A stretch of DNA of 64,000 bases from NCBI GenBank assembly GCA_949752735.1, contig OX457047.1:9515165-9579164 (forward strand), in the 5' to 3' direction. Within the stretch, counting starts at the first letter, position 1. Every line of letters starts with the position of its first letter. Positions 1-12,424 of this stretch are shown here, one piece after another. Below the pieces are notes generated by a model. It worked only from the letters and a program-made list of their open reading frames with translations. It did no database searches and was not told the DNA's origin. The position numbers and the translations under genes were made by a program. The stretch comes from Lumbricus terrestris. Lineage: Eukaryota; Annelida; Clitellata; Crassiclitellata; Lumbricidae.

Positions 1-274
1 CGAGCAGGCTAGACCAGTCGGCGTTGGGGATGCTTGAGCTGTCGTCGAGTAGGAAGGCTAGGTCGAGCGACGAATTGCAGACAGCTGAAAGAAGACATTA
101 TTTTGACACGCAGGTTGCAGTAATGCAGTAATGTCACTAGGAAAAACTTAAGGCACTCCTTTTCACGAACTCTTACCCTGTCTCATCTGATCCTCCACCC
201 TCCAATTCCCGGTCCAGACGACACCCGCCTTAGTAGCTGTTCCGCTCCACTGATCCTATGGTAACTCGACCCGG

Positions 275-373
275 ACCATCACGGACTACTCTCACGGACA
301 ACCCTTCTAACTCAATGCAGCGCTCGTGAATAAGCTGGTGCTTTCGAGTGGCGCTTTGGAAATTTTGAGTTTA
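275..373 (+). repeat. Dispersed repeat R1, copy 1
   Basis: The stretch with 'aactcaatgcagcgctcg', 'taagctggtgc' and 'gtggcgctttgga', ending in ATTACGA units, recurs at 8885-9035 (same strand) and, inverted, at 57340-57478. It is non-coding with no recognised class. The ATTACG-rich end may be a tail. Confidence 0.55.
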
Positions 374-1028
374 TGATTACGAATACGAATAGGAAACACG
401 CCTATCAATCAATCATTCATTCAATCAATCAATAACACCAGTCAGTCGGTCAGCCACTCAATCAATGAATCAAATCGATCAATCACTCAATCAGTCAGCC
501 AATCAATCAGTCAATCAATCAGAATTTATATAGCACCCGTTCAAGATCCCTACTCAGAGGTGCTCCTGGCCCAGGCCATAATGATTTGGTGTGTATAATA
601 ATACCAGACGTTGCATCAAAAGGATAACAATGAAAACAACAATAGCTGGTGCTACATCAGTTAAATCAACAAGAAACTAGAGCCACAGCTAGTGAAACAA
701 TCGGCCCGTTGCGCCCAGACCGTCTGTTCAAATACCCCGCCTCTGAGATGGTCAAGTGTGTAGGGGGACCTTCACTCACAATTACATCATCTTCAACACC
801 TCCATCACCATCACTAGCATCATCATCAGCAGCAGTATCTCAACAATCAATTCCACACTCCTCATAAATTCCATTACTCTCCTCTCTATGAGCAATGCAG
901 GACGTGATGGACACCTGGCATGCTTGCCAAACAGTTAAATTCAACTCCTGTAATCATCTATTATGATCATCTATTCATGATAGGCATCGTAATCATACAA
1001 TGCTCTGTCAGTTTGAACTAAAACGAAG
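374..1028. other. AT-rich DNA with CAAT-type repeats and a LINE tail
   Basis: Positions 395-525 are degenerate (TCAATCAATCAG)n. At 525-570 an inverted LINE/SINE 3' tail is recognisable (tatagcacccgttcaag followed by ctcagaggtgctcc). The rest shows no gene; the short ORFs here are serine- and isoleucine-rich products of simple sequence. Confidence 0.5.
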
Positions 1029-1064
<36 letters not shown>

Positions 1065-1389
1065 AATTTAGTTATCGTCTTCAACTGACTTTGAGCCTTT
1101 GTCTGAGGAATTGCAGACAATGCGATCAGTGCAAAGACGAGAATCCGCAGTGAAGCCCAACCACCCGACGGATTCGATCCGACACCGAATGACGATCGCA
1201 ACAAATGGTGCGACATCGACATCGCGATACGATTTGATCGATGGTTGCTAATGAAAAAGACAGAAATGCATCAATTCAAGTTACATCTAAAAGACATTAT
1301 CAGAGATACTCAGAATTCAGATATTATTGTTATTATTGCTATTATTATTATTATTGTTATTGTTATCATCATTATTATTATTATTGTTA

Positions 1390-1429
<40 letters not shown>

Positions 1430-1628
1430 CATTATTATTATTTTTTTATTTTTTTATTTATTTATTTTTTTATTTATTTTTTTTATATTTTTTTTAAATA
1501 AACATGATCCCTCGGGGACTTCAACACTCTCGATAAAAGCAGATTTGTCTGGAATTATTATTATTGTTATTATATTATTATTATTGTCATTATTCATAAT
1601 GACAATAATAATTCAATTATTATCATAA
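1029..1628. repeat. ATT microsatellite blocks
   Basis: (TTA)n lies at 1029-1066, a long imperfect (ATT)n plus T-rich tract at 1321-1500, and another (ATT)n block at 1551-1628. Between them, 1080-1240 is a non-repetitive stretch with no recognised gene. ORFs of isoleucine and tyrosine runs here are artefacts. Confidence 0.9.
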
Positions 1629-1842
1629 TTCGGCAGAGAAACTGGATTGGCCACGTCTTGAGGAGTGACACTATAATAAGGGACATTATAGAAGGAAGAA
1701 TGAAGGGGAAAAAGACAAGAGGAAGACCAAGAACAATGCTACTGGACTGGATGATGGCAAAGGACGGTTGCAGAAGACTAAAGGAGGATGCACAGAACAG
1801 ATACGCGTGGCGTCATTGGACATTATATGAACCTGCCTGACG
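1629..1842 (+). pseudogene. LINE reverse-transcriptase C-terminus, fragment 1
   Basis: The translation contains [30 protein letters not shown] and a WRHW/YEPA end. This is the C-terminal tail, after the polymerase domain, of RTE/BovB-like or related LINE proteins; the clade is inferred. It has no upstream RT motifs, so it is a 5'-truncated copy. The same tail occurs at 24835-25085. The stop is followed by ggcagagaac and then an (ATT)n tract at 1861-1903, which may be the LINE tail. Confidence 0.75.
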
Positions 1843-1906
1843 GCAGAGAACTAAAGAAGATTGTCATTATTATTATTATCATAATTGTTATCATTATTAT
1901 TGTTAA

Positions 1907-2774
1907 ATAGCTGGGGTACCCGGCGTTGCCCGGGAAGTTTAGGATACGACCCGCTCCCGGCCACAACCACACCACACTCCACCGCATCACACCCCCACCC
2001 CACAACACCCCACCACACTCCGACCTCCACCGGTACGCCACCCGTGAAATTTGGGTTTTCGGAAAAATTTCCCCCACCCCACTCCCAATCCCCCATACCA
2101 ACACCCCTCCCCACCTTCTCCCCAACCCCAACCCCACCCCCACTCCCACCCACTCCATCCCTACCCTCCCACCTTCACTCCCCCACACTCCCCACCCCTC
2201 CCCACCCACTCCACCCCACACTCAATCCCCCATACCCCACACCCCTCCTCACCTTCTCCCCAACCCCAACCCCACCACCCACTCCACCCCCGCTCCCCAC
2301 CCCTCCCACCACCATCCCCCACCCCACCACATCCGACCCCACCCACCACACCACACTCCGACCTCGACCGGTACGCCACCCGTGAAATTTCGGGTTTCGG
2401 GAAAATTTTCTCCCCACCGCCCCCACGCCCCCCCCCCCCACACCCATGCCCCACCCGGCCCCTGCGGGCCGAGGTGTGGGCTGAGGAGAGGCGAGGTGGC
2501 CAACGTAAAAATCTGTCTAACTGTCAAACTATGGCAAGGGAATGGAAATTTATAGCGAAAATTAGGGTTTTCGCAACCCCCATGGTGGTAGAGATTCGCC
2601 AACCACTCCACCAGGTGGGTCTGATGGCCCTCTGTCTAGGTAAAAAATTTCAGAAAGATTGCTGAAAAAAAAGTGAAAGTTTGGGGGGTTTCGTTGGGGT
2701 GTCTCATGCCGAGACCTACACAGTAGTGAAGTTTTGGAGAAAAAAGCTCAAAAACTGTGGAAATGCATCCTGGT

Positions 2775-2828
<54 letters not shown>

Positions 2829-2866
2829 CACAGACAGACAGAATCTTCTCTTTATTTATATAGATA
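1907..2866 (+). repeat. CCCGGCGTTGCCCGGG-headed repeat with CAGA tail
   Basis: It starts with a GC-rich palindrome (acccggcgttgcccggg), then a C-rich stretch in which a block with 'accggtacgccacccgtgaa' occurs twice (about 1995-2077 and 2340-2415). A unique part follows (2470-2777), then (CAGA)n at 2778-2842 and TTTATTTATATAGATA. Inverted partial copies lie at 60820-61133 and 6044-6090. Proline- and glycine-rich ORFs here are composition artefacts. The class is not identified; the build resembles non-autonomous elements common in invertebrates. Confidence 0.65.
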
Positions 2867-2901
2867 TATTATTATTGCCATCATTATTATTATTATTATT
2901 G

Positions 2902-2935
<34 letters not shown>

Positions 2936-3005
2936 CATTATTATTATTATTATCATTATTGTTATTATTGTTATCATTATTATTGCTATTATATTATTAT
3001 TATTG

Positions 3006-3043
<38 letters not shown>

Positions 3044-3048
3044 GTTAA
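2862..3048. repeat. ATT microsatellite
   Basis: About 185 bp of (ATT)n with occasional ATC/GTT interruptions, directly after the CAGA-tailed repeat. Confidence 0.9.
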
Positions 3049-3129
3049 ATAAATTTGTAACTCACACAAGGTCACACCAAAATGTGGATCTGAGGTGCGG
3101 AAAATACGACGTTTAGAGCAATTAATGGA

Positions 3130-5600
3130 ATGATTTGATTCATTCTTCACTCATCGATTATTTGATTTATCCGTTGATTGATCGGATTGATTCAAATTGA
3201 TTGATTGATTTTAATGATCATTTTAGTAATTAAATGATATATTGACTGATACAATCATCAATTGATTTGATGAAATTGATTGAATGATAGATAGAATGAT
3301 TTGAGTTAATGAATTGTCTGAATGATGTATTGATTTCACTCATTGATTTATTTAATTGATTTGATTAATTTTTTGAGAGCCTGTACAGTGTACAGAGCAT
3401 CTCTTCAAGACATTTATTCTGAAATGCTGCCACGTGTAGCAGTAACAAAACATCAGTTTTCAGGTGTCCAGAAAAAAGAAACATGCGGCAAGCCTGGGTG
3501 GTCATTAAAAATGACAGTTTGAAACTACTGTTCTCCAAGTTATTTAGCTCCATATAGCTTCCAGATTTGCTATTAGAGATGCGACCACCCTACTGGCCAC
3601 CTATACAGAGCTCTCAATTTATAGACATAATAGATACCCAAGCTAGAACAGCCAGACAGGCGAGTGCCTGGATGGGTGACTGACTGCAGAATACCCGACC
3701 CTCAGTCTGTATTCAATATTACTAGGTATATAGGCCTACAGGTGGGTAAATAAATTTCAAAGCCAGACTGAGCAAGCCTGTCGTTGCCTGTGGTTAGGAC
3801 TCAGCTGAATAATTCCTTTGACCTCAAGCGAACACATGCTACTGGTTTCTATGCAGGTTTCTTCAACAGTTAAACGTCGGAAGTGAAAGTGTAAGCGAAA
3901 AGTGATTTGGCAACCATACTAAAGTGCTAAACAAGTGCGTAACATTAATCTCCAACCTTAACCTTTTATTGTTGACTTTAACAGTTTAACTCTTACTTTT
4001 ACTGTTGCCTTTAACTTTGACCTATTACTTTTACCTTTCAATGTTACGCTCAACCGTTAACTTTTATTTTACCTTTTACTTTTACCTTTTAAAGTTAAAC
4101 TTCTACATTTCACTTTTACCTTTTACGTTTACCCTTACCCTTACCTTTTACTTTTGCCTTTATGCTTCTGAGTTGCTTCGATGAAAGTGTGTACACATTG
4201 ACATTATACCACTGCCAACAGGTTCAAGTTAGAAAGTATGCTCTGGCCTTCATATCTCCACTAAAAACGCCCAGGCTGTCTTGGACTCAGTTTGTTCTGT
4301 CTCCAGTTTCTCCATGTCTCCACAGATTCATTTTCTGCACGTCAACTAGACCTACCCTGAGACTTGGCTTGCAAAATGAATGCTACGAAATGATCATCAC
4401 TTAAGGTGCTGTGCAATATGGCCTTGGCGCCAAAGAGGTTCTTATATTAACTTAGATAACAGGATCAGATTACGTAGCAGCAATATATTAAATAAGATAA
4501 CAGCATAGTACAGTATAGGATAACAATATTCTATTAGATAACGGTATTAGAATAGATGTCGGTACTGTATTAGATGACAGCATTCCATTAGATGACATTA
4601 TTAGATAATTAGATAACAGTACTAAATTAGATAACAGCATTAGATAAGAGTATTAGCTTAGATGACAGTAACAGATAAGAATTAGATCACATACCAGTAC
4701 TCAATCAGATAAGTAATACACTACATAACAGACTTGGATTAGTTAACAGTATTAAATATAATATTGTAACAGTGAGATTATAATGTACCTATTGCATATC
4801 TATGAGAGAGCAGTCTTCCCTTCTGGCAGTTCCTTCTTCCTCTCCCTCTCTGCTTTTCCTTTACGCGACAACTTGAGGGAATCGGCCGTCCACAAGTGAC
4901 CTTTCACGACCTCGTCTGGCAAATCACACGAACTCTCTTCTTCACCAACATCCAGTGATAATAATCCAAATCGTAGTGGTCAAACAATTTCAACGTGGAA
5001 GGCTGAACTGGACGGAACGGACGTTTAGCCGACAAGTCGATGGTTTCAGATGCCTGTAAAATTCAAGCATTTTCTATATACAAAACCGTAGTCAGGATTT
5101 TATTTAGGGTTCGGGGTACACAAGTCGACCAAATGTCCGGCTGATGGGGGGGCTTTCTGGCTTCAATAAAAAATTAGGATGAACAAATGCATATAATTAG
5201 CCTACATATGCATTATATATATGCATAAACATATTAATCATAAACATATATGTAAATTATACATACATATAGTTAATTATTTTGAGGCTATTATTTTACT
5301 GCACTGACATGCACAAGATTAGCACATTGGAGTTTGAAACTTACAGACAAGAGGCAAAGTGAGACTTACAGATATGAGGCAAGATTGAAGAAAAACTTGC
5401 TGCAAGTCACTAAACCAGATTCACTCAACTGACTTACAATAAATAAATTTATAAAAACAAAACAATACAAATGGACAAATCTTAATAAATGCTCTGCACA
5501 CACGAAGCAGACTACTACAGGACTTTAGTTCCCATGCAGCTTATGCCTCCAACCAAACTGTTTGGTGACAGAGAGCATATGTGTCTTGGGTCATTACTCG
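3130..5600. other. Gene-free DNA with three degenerate short-period repeats
   Basis: 3130-3370 is built of degenerate ATTGATTGA units. 3950-4165 is TTACTTTTACCTTT units. 4440-4770 is ATTAGATAACAGTA units. Between and after them I see no coding exon or element end. The 80-residue ORF at 4162-4404 starts inside simple sequence and looks like chance. Confidence 0.55.
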
Positions 5601-5910
5601 CAGCAATCAATCAATCAATCAATCCATCCATCCATCTATCTATCCATTTATCTATATAGCACCCTTTCAAGACAGCTATTCAAAGGCGCTCTCGGACTGA
5701 GTCTCGGCCAAGACATGTCTAAAGACGAAAGTCTTGAGTAGTTTATAAAAAGACTCAAAAGAAGGAAATGCAGGCCAAAGGGGAGGAGGCTATTCCAAAT
5801 AGACATACCCATAACCGAGAAAGACCTACATGCATTCTTTCCGATGGCTGTGCGACATGTGTGTAAATGTAAAAATAAACTCACATCTAGAGGCCGAGCA
5901 CAGAGAGCGG
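5600..5910 (-). pseudogene. LINE 3' end, antisense, with GATG/ATTG tail
   Basis: Read on the minus strand, the peptide has the 'CRSFSVMGMSIWNSL' signature of the end of CR1/L2-like LINE proteins, then a stop and the tail 'gaatagctgtcttgaaag' and 'gtgctatata'. It closes in (GATA)(GATG)(ATTG) simple repeats at 5600-5655. This is a 5'-truncated insertion of the family at 48.0-48.6 kb. Confidence 0.65.
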
Positions 5911-5934
5911 CGACCAGCAGAGCAAGTCGAAGTT

Positions 5935-6090
5935 AAACTTTAAAGTTTAAAGGGAAGGGGGAGGGGCAGGGGATTGGAAGGGGAGAGAGGAGGTGGAGGG
6001 GAGGGAGGGAGGGAAGAGGGAGGGGAAGGGGGAAAGGTATTCTAAAATTCCCGAGCAACGCCGGATACCCCGGAGTTCCAGAAAATAGAC
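5935..6090 (-). repeat. Purine-rich tract plus fragment of the CCCGG-headed repeat
   Basis: 5935-6035 is a GGGAGG/GGGGAAG tract. At 6040-6090 'aaattcccgagcaacgccgg' followed by 'ataccccgg' is an inverted, diverged copy of the head seen at 1907. Confidence 0.5.
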
Positions 6091-7700
6091 TTGCCACTGC
6101 CTCGGACACATTGCCAGACAAAGATTCCTCCACTAACTTTTATGGTCGTCTATAATGTATCATTTATAATCATTATATCCAGCAACTAAACTACCGTTCC
6201 AATATTTAAAATAAGCCACCTGTAGGCCAAAATCACTCTCTACCCGTCTATCGCATCATCACGATCCTTAAAGCTGTGCTCAGGTTCCTTTCTCTATAAA
6301 TCCACCCATTCGCATTCCTTCTAAAGCGATGCTCTCAGGATTTCCTTATTTTTATCCGCTTTATAAAGTCCACACGCCAGCAAAGGCCTGAAGCCAATAC
6401 AGCTGACGAAATTCTCCTGACGAACTTAAGGCCAACGGTTAGCCTATACAACCAATTCAGCAAACATCCTAAGCACACTCCCTAATTTATTGGAACCGTG
6501 ACCTAAGCCTCGTTAAAAGAAGCATTAACATTACAAACGTCTTACAAAATATGCAATGGCGATTTAAGTATGGGTGAGAAATATATCATGCTATTATTAA
6601 TGAACACGTTTCAAAGGCACGCATCAGCAAGAGCTGGGTGATTAATCGGGTTTAGTCAAAGCGGTAAGCAGTGATGCCTGTGCTCTTCTGCAGAAAGCTA
6701 ATGTATTTGTATCCCAATGCAAGTAGCACCAATAACGCTGAACATTAATTTTAGTTGTCACGCCAACTGAACATTTAAAACGTCTTCTAGTCAATACTGT
6801 GATGATAGCATCATCAAACATTTACAGCCATGAATACAACGAATATTATGAAAAGAGTTTCATATTAATATCAAACGACGGTCATTATATCATCGTGTCG
6901 CAATGTCATACTTCCACAATTAATTTTCACTTCAAGTACATGTATGTACATGTATATAGCGCCACTTTGATGAAGCTACTCAGAGGTGCTCCCGACTCCA
7001 GCACGGTCAAAAAGAAGTTTTCAAGTGCTTATAGAATATTAGAATGCGTCAGTGCGTGACCTAGGTTCAGGCAAAAGGCCCAGCTCAAGAATAGACCAGA
7101 GACTTTGAAATTGACAATGCATACAGAGAAAACATTGGTACAGTAATTATCATTATACAAACGTTGATCACAAGAATCCCACTTAATTCTGATTCCCTGT
7201 GTATTTATCTTAGCAGTAATATGATGATGTGACTAAAATTATGGTCATGCAACAAATATCCGTTGGTTTCAATGTAAATTAGAGACAATGGAACCAAAGA
7301 ATGAGAAATATAATAGGCTACGTATCCGCCTAACATAACAAAACAGACACTAACGCAAACACAAGAAGTGTCCAATCTCTATTACTGAATACCGGTTGAG
7401 AAGTTCGTGCTTCAGCCAAACTACCTTCCAACCTGAGCAGAATTCCAAATCATGACGGATAGCCAAGCATTGAGGTCATAAGCCTGCATGGATGGGTTGG
7501 GAAAGTGATTGGACAAGGAGAGACGTGGGTCAAAGGTGATGCCAAGATTAGACCTACAAACATGCAAAAAAAGTCAGAGGCAAAATTGAGAGATGGACGA
7601 ACAATTGGTTGATAGGCGGATGGAAGGGTGTCAGAGACTTTGGAGTTTAGAATAATAACCTACTAATGTGATTTGTTTCATTATTAAATGCATGGATGTG
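6090..7700. other. Gene-free DNA with one LINE end
   Basis: Only an antisense LINE 3' end is recognised, at 6955-7130: tatatagcgcc, then ctactcagaggtgctcccga, then degenerate C-terminal coding sequence. No splice-flanked exon or other element was found. Confidence 0.45.
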
Positions 7701-7702
7701 TC

Positions 7703-8036
7703 CAGGGGCGGATCCAGGGGGCCAATCCGACCATGGCCCTCCCATTTAAAAAGTGCATGAGACGTGCCCCCAATTGGTTTCAACAAGCCAATAACTCAAT
7801 GCAGCGGGAGAGAAAAGCAGGATACTAGAGAGGCCATTACTCCGACCAGGATGACTGATGACTAAAAAAAGGTCATCAACTATTTTGGCAGATAAAACGG
7901 TATCTTTTTTTCTTGGAAATTGGACGAATGACTAAAAAAAGGTCATCAGATTTTTCGGCGACTAAGAAGAAATTTTTCCCCTGTCCCAAGACCAAAAATT
8001 TTCGCTCCCCTACGAAAATTTCTCTATCCGCCCTTG
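7703..8036. mobile_element. 8-bp-TSD DNA element, 334 bp
   Basis: The ends are CAGGGGCGGATCCAGG and, on the opposite strand, CAAGGGCGGATAGAG. They are flanked by a perfect duplication gatgtgtc (7695-7702 and 8037-8044). It has no coding capacity. Two palindromic modules (GATGAC around an A-run, then GTCATC) lie at 7857-7877 and 7927-7947. CAG ends and 8-bp TSDs suggest a hAT-type non-autonomous element. Confidence 0.85.
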
Positions 8037-8215
8037 GATGTGTCTAACTTTTCTGAACTTTTATTTCAGGAACCCCAAATAAACTAAGATTGTTGTTTCT
8101 GCAAATTCTGCTGCATCTGCTGTTACTACAAAGTCGCATTGTGATGTTTACCCATGCACTCCTATTGTAATGCCACCGCCAACGCGAAATGTGTCCCTGC
8201 GCTATGTTCATGTTC

Positions 8216-8472
8216 CCCTCAAAGTAACCTTCTGATGAGAGGTCATGAGAAGATTATTAGGCAGACGGATCGTGAACAAATTCCAAAACAAACATTGGCT
8301 TAACAGGTTTTACTCCAATGAGTCAAGTCTCTCAACAGATTACAGCACAAGACACGGCAAGTCGGCAACCCAGAACCATCTATACACAAACTATTTGCGA
8401 AACCTTAGGGCAGAAACTCTTCAACGCAAGACTTGCAGAATGGTTTGGATCAATTATAGATAATAATACACT
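8216..8472 (+). repeat. Dispersed repeat R2, copy 1
   Basis: About 255 bp aligning with 10583-10840 in the same orientation; shared words include cattggcttaacaggtttta and caacagattacag. The two overlapping ORFs here are interrupted in the second copy, so coding is unlikely. No class recognised. Confidence 0.6.
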
Positions 8473-8737
8473 ACCTGGAGGTGCTATGGATGTGAAGAGT
8501 ATCTTAAGCAGGGTCCAGTAATCTTACGTCTACCCTAGTTGCGTTAAAGATGATGAAAGTTGCATCTTAATTACAACCTTGGCAGCGGTCAAAATGAATA
8601 AGATTTATGGGTCTGCTAGTATTGATCAATGAACATAAATTATAGAACTATTTGCTAACCAGTTAATGATACATAAGCCATTCATATTTCATACGGAACA
8701 TTGTTAGTCTCCCTATTAAAAAGCAAAGAGATATACA

Positions 8738-8890
8738 GACAGACTGTCTGTCTGTCTGTATCTGCAAGAAATTAGACAGAGACAGACAGACAGGCAAGCA
8801 GGCAGGCAGGCAGACAGACAGACAGACAGACAGACAGGCAGACAGACAGGCAGGCAGGCAGGCAGGCAGACAGACAGACAGACAGACAAG
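8738..8890. repeat. CAGA/CAGG microsatellite
   Basis: Tetranucleotide tract mixing CAGA and CAGG units, with an inverted (TGTC) start at 8742. The cysteine-rich ORFs on the minus strand are artefacts of it. Confidence 0.9.
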
Positions 8891-9035
8891 ATACCAGTAC
8901 TGACGACCCAGAACACCATGGACCACTCTTACGAACAAACCTTTTGACTCAACGCAGCGCTCGCAAATACGCTGGTGCCTCGCGCTTGGCTTTTGCGAGT
9001 GGCGCTTTAGAAATTTGGAGATTACGATTACGATA
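8885..9035 (+). repeat. Dispersed repeat R1, copy 2
   Basis: Matches copy 1 (275-373) through 'aacgcagcgctcg', 'acgctggtgcct', 'gtggcgctttagaaattt' and the terminal ATTACG units. It directly abuts the TSD of the next element. Confidence 0.55.
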
Positions 9036-9043
9036 CAGTCAGA

Positions 9044-9722
9044 CAGTGCCGGTGTCACGAAATAGAGTATCCCCCGTATTAATTGTATCCCCCAAAATTA
9101 AAAAAGTCGAAAAAATCGCTTTCGCGTGTAGTTTTTTTTGCAAATTAATTTTCATCTGCTTTGTTTTGAACAATAACACTAACAGGTATGTTTATTCCGA
9201 CTAGATAATTTGTTTTGCCCTGTTTTTAGAGCACTTAAAACATTTAAAACACCTAAGAACACTCAGAGTCACTAAATAAATTCGAGTTGCCTTTATCTGA
9301 GCATTGCTTAGGACAATTAAAACAATTAGAGTTACTTTAAATTTTGATTACAGCATAAATGTTTTTATTATGCACATTTTTCAAAAAAGGGGATAGAATG
9401 GTTTATCCCCACGGATAGCATAGACCGGTTAATTCCATCCGGGGGGATAGATTAATTCATCCCCCTGGATAGCTTTCAGGGGGGATACTCCGTTTCATGA
9501 CACCGGCGCCAGGATTTCAGTTTTGGAGGGGCTGAAGCCCGCGGCCAAATTTTACATTTTCGCCGCCAAAATTTCTGACGACCCTTTTTTTTTTTTTTTT
9601 TTTAAGTCATCGACCAAAATCGTGGATATTTCGATGTAAAATAATTCAGATGGTCATTTTTTTAGGGGGGCTGAGCCTCTTGTAGGGGGCTTAGCCCCCA
9701 GCCCCCCCTAGCGCCGCCACTG
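9044..9722. mobile_element. Composite 8-bp-TSD element made of two element types
   Basis: Perfect duplication cagtcaga at 9036-9043 and 9723-9730. The left end is CAGTGCCGGTGTCACGAAA. Its inverted partner (ggagtatccccc...ccggtgtcat, read on the other strand) stops at about 9500. It is fused there to the start of a second type (gcgccaggatttcag) whose end CAGTGGCGGCGCTAGG, read inverted, forms the right terminus. A GACGACC-T-run-AGTCATC palindrome lies at 9577-9612. No ORF. Confidence 0.8.
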
Positions 9723-10015
9723 CAGTCAGAAACAGACAAAGAGAAAAAAGAGATAGTTAGCAAGGGGGAAAATAGGGGAAAGAGACAGACAAAGACAGAC
9801 ACAGAAAGCAATGGGGAGAGACAGAGAGAGGAGGAGAGATAAAATTAATAAGATGGGATAGAAAGACATAGACAGACAGACAGACAGACAGAAGCAAAGA
9901 CACAGCCAGACAGGGACACAGATCGAAAGAGAGGCTGACATACATACAGACAGATGGAAGAAATTAGACAGAGACAGAGGCAGACAAAAGAGAACGAGTG
10001 AGGCAGAGACAGAGA
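9723..10015. repeat. Degenerate CAGA/GAGA-rich tract
   Basis: Purine-rich, built of acagac/agagac words. The leucine/serine-rich minus ORFs here are artefacts. Confidence 0.7.
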
Positions 10016-10582
10016 GAATGCAATGGAATTTTTCCATTAATCCTGGCACGATTACGCACTTGAGAAATGAGCAAAGAAATATTAGCAGTGACATTTGGGT
10101 TAAGGCATTTCCTATGTAACACCTGTTGTTACCAATGCCAAACACAAAAAGCGCTAGCCACAACAAAAAGCATTCACATTCCTCACTGGCTGCATCAAAA
10201 GCGGCAGCCTGACCTGCTTGCCAAGCCATGTGGATGTGGAACAGCCAACGAACGTTCGGCTGTGGCCACACATCCACACATCTACATTGATGAACCGTGA
10301 AGTCTAGAACCATTTATAATCTACTCAGCTATGTGTGATGATGCCACTAAATTAATCTTTAAGCAACGTCCAGCCGAACCTGACATAATTAATAACTCCA
10401 TTGATAATTACATAATTATAATCGAAGTACACAACCTCATAATTATCAATTAAATGGGACATTAATTATAATTAGTGTTCCAGTCACTGTTGCCATTGTT
10501 GTTGTTTTTGTTGCTTTTGTTGTTGTTATTGTTATTACTCATTGTGAAAGGCCACGCACTGGCATTGTAAAGCGTGCTCACG

Positions 10583-10840
10583 ATCCATACAAAGCAACCT
10601 TCTGAGAAGAAGTGGTCATGAGAAGGCTACTACTTTGTAGATGGACCGTGAACAGATTCGAAAAACAAAACATTGGCTTAACAGGTTTTACTCCAGTGAT
10701 TCAAGTCTGTCAACAGATTACAGAACCAGACAAGGCAACCTAGGATAACAGACACAAACTATTTAAGAAGCCTTAAGACAAAAATCTTCTGTATAAAGAC
10801 TTACAGAATGGTTTTAGATAATAGTTATACTAATACGCCA
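10583..10840 (+). repeat. Dispersed repeat R2, copy 2
   Basis: Second copy of the 8216-8472 sequence, with scattered substitutions and short gaps. Upstream, 10016-10582 contains no recognised gene. Confidence 0.6.
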
Positions 10841-11127
10841 GTTGCATACCCTTGTTCAAAAGCATTGCATACACCTCTTACAAAGATTCCACAAGAGGAA
10901 GAGATATAAGAAGACTATGCAATATTGTACAAATGTCCTATGTACAAAAGACAAATATATCCACAAGACTGCACAATCACCTGTAGAGGCATTAGCCTAC
11001 AGAGCATTCGACAACAAGAGTTCACCAAAACAGTATGAAGCAGTATCTTGCAAAGTTGAAAGAGATTGTGAAGAACAAATCGTGGGTACGGGCTAGAAAG
11101 ACGCCAAATAGCCAACCATCCTTTCAA

Positions 11128-11256
11128 CCATTCACAAATCAAATAAGATGGATATATATTTTAAAAGCATATAACACAAAACAAAAGAAAGTCTTCATCA
11201 ACTTCATAGACTTAAAGCAAGCATGACTTAAAGCAAGCATTTGACAACATATACAT
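11128..11256 (+). pseudogene. Scrap of LINE reverse transcriptase (motif A)
   Basis: KKVFINFIDLKQA followed, after a 16-bp tandem duplication (acttaaagcaagcatg), by FDNIY. This resembles RT motif A (FIDFKKAFD) of RTE-like LINEs. It ends in (TA)n. Too short for a firm family call. Confidence 0.4.
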
Positions 11257-11308
11257 ATATATATATATATGACAAGAATATGAGGGCATTACTTCACTTA
11301 CATCAGAA

Positions 11309-11850
<542 letters not shown>

Positions 11851-12424
11851 AGCATTTTGCATAAAGCCACAAAATGTGAATAGGAGGCATTGTCAGTCAA
11901 CAGTCAGTCACCAGGTACAGAGCTGGTAGAAATCCAAATTCTTAACCCCAATAAGAATGAGTTTTGATGCGTTCAAAATCATTGCATAATTTACATGAAC
12001 ACAGACATAAAAGCAGAAGTGGCTAAAACCAATATATAACGAGCCAAATAATGTTAAACATAAATAAATAATATATAGGACTTTTTAAACATCACATAAA
12101 AATCGTGTATCATCTGTTGAAGTCTTTCCTAAACAGCTGAACTAGATAACATGAAGAAGAAGAAGGAGGAGGAGCAGAATATCTTAAAATACCTTGTCTC
12201 CCCCTCAGCCGCATTCTTCAAGCCGCAACAGCCACCATGACCACCTACCTAACTACCTACTACACCTACCCAGCAATGGAGCCTGCCTGAACAAACGAAG
12301 GCAGCAAACAATGGGATCAGCCACAATGGTAACAATTCAGAGGTAACAACAGATGACGATGCCATAGGCCACTTGAGAAAATGTCTCATCCTTCTGATGC
12401 GTACTAAACGAATCAAATGACTTG

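Noticed and set aside
1885..2665. Proline- and histidine-rich ORFs, and Gly-rich ORFs on the other strand
   Set aside because: C-rich repeat composition; several frames are open at once.
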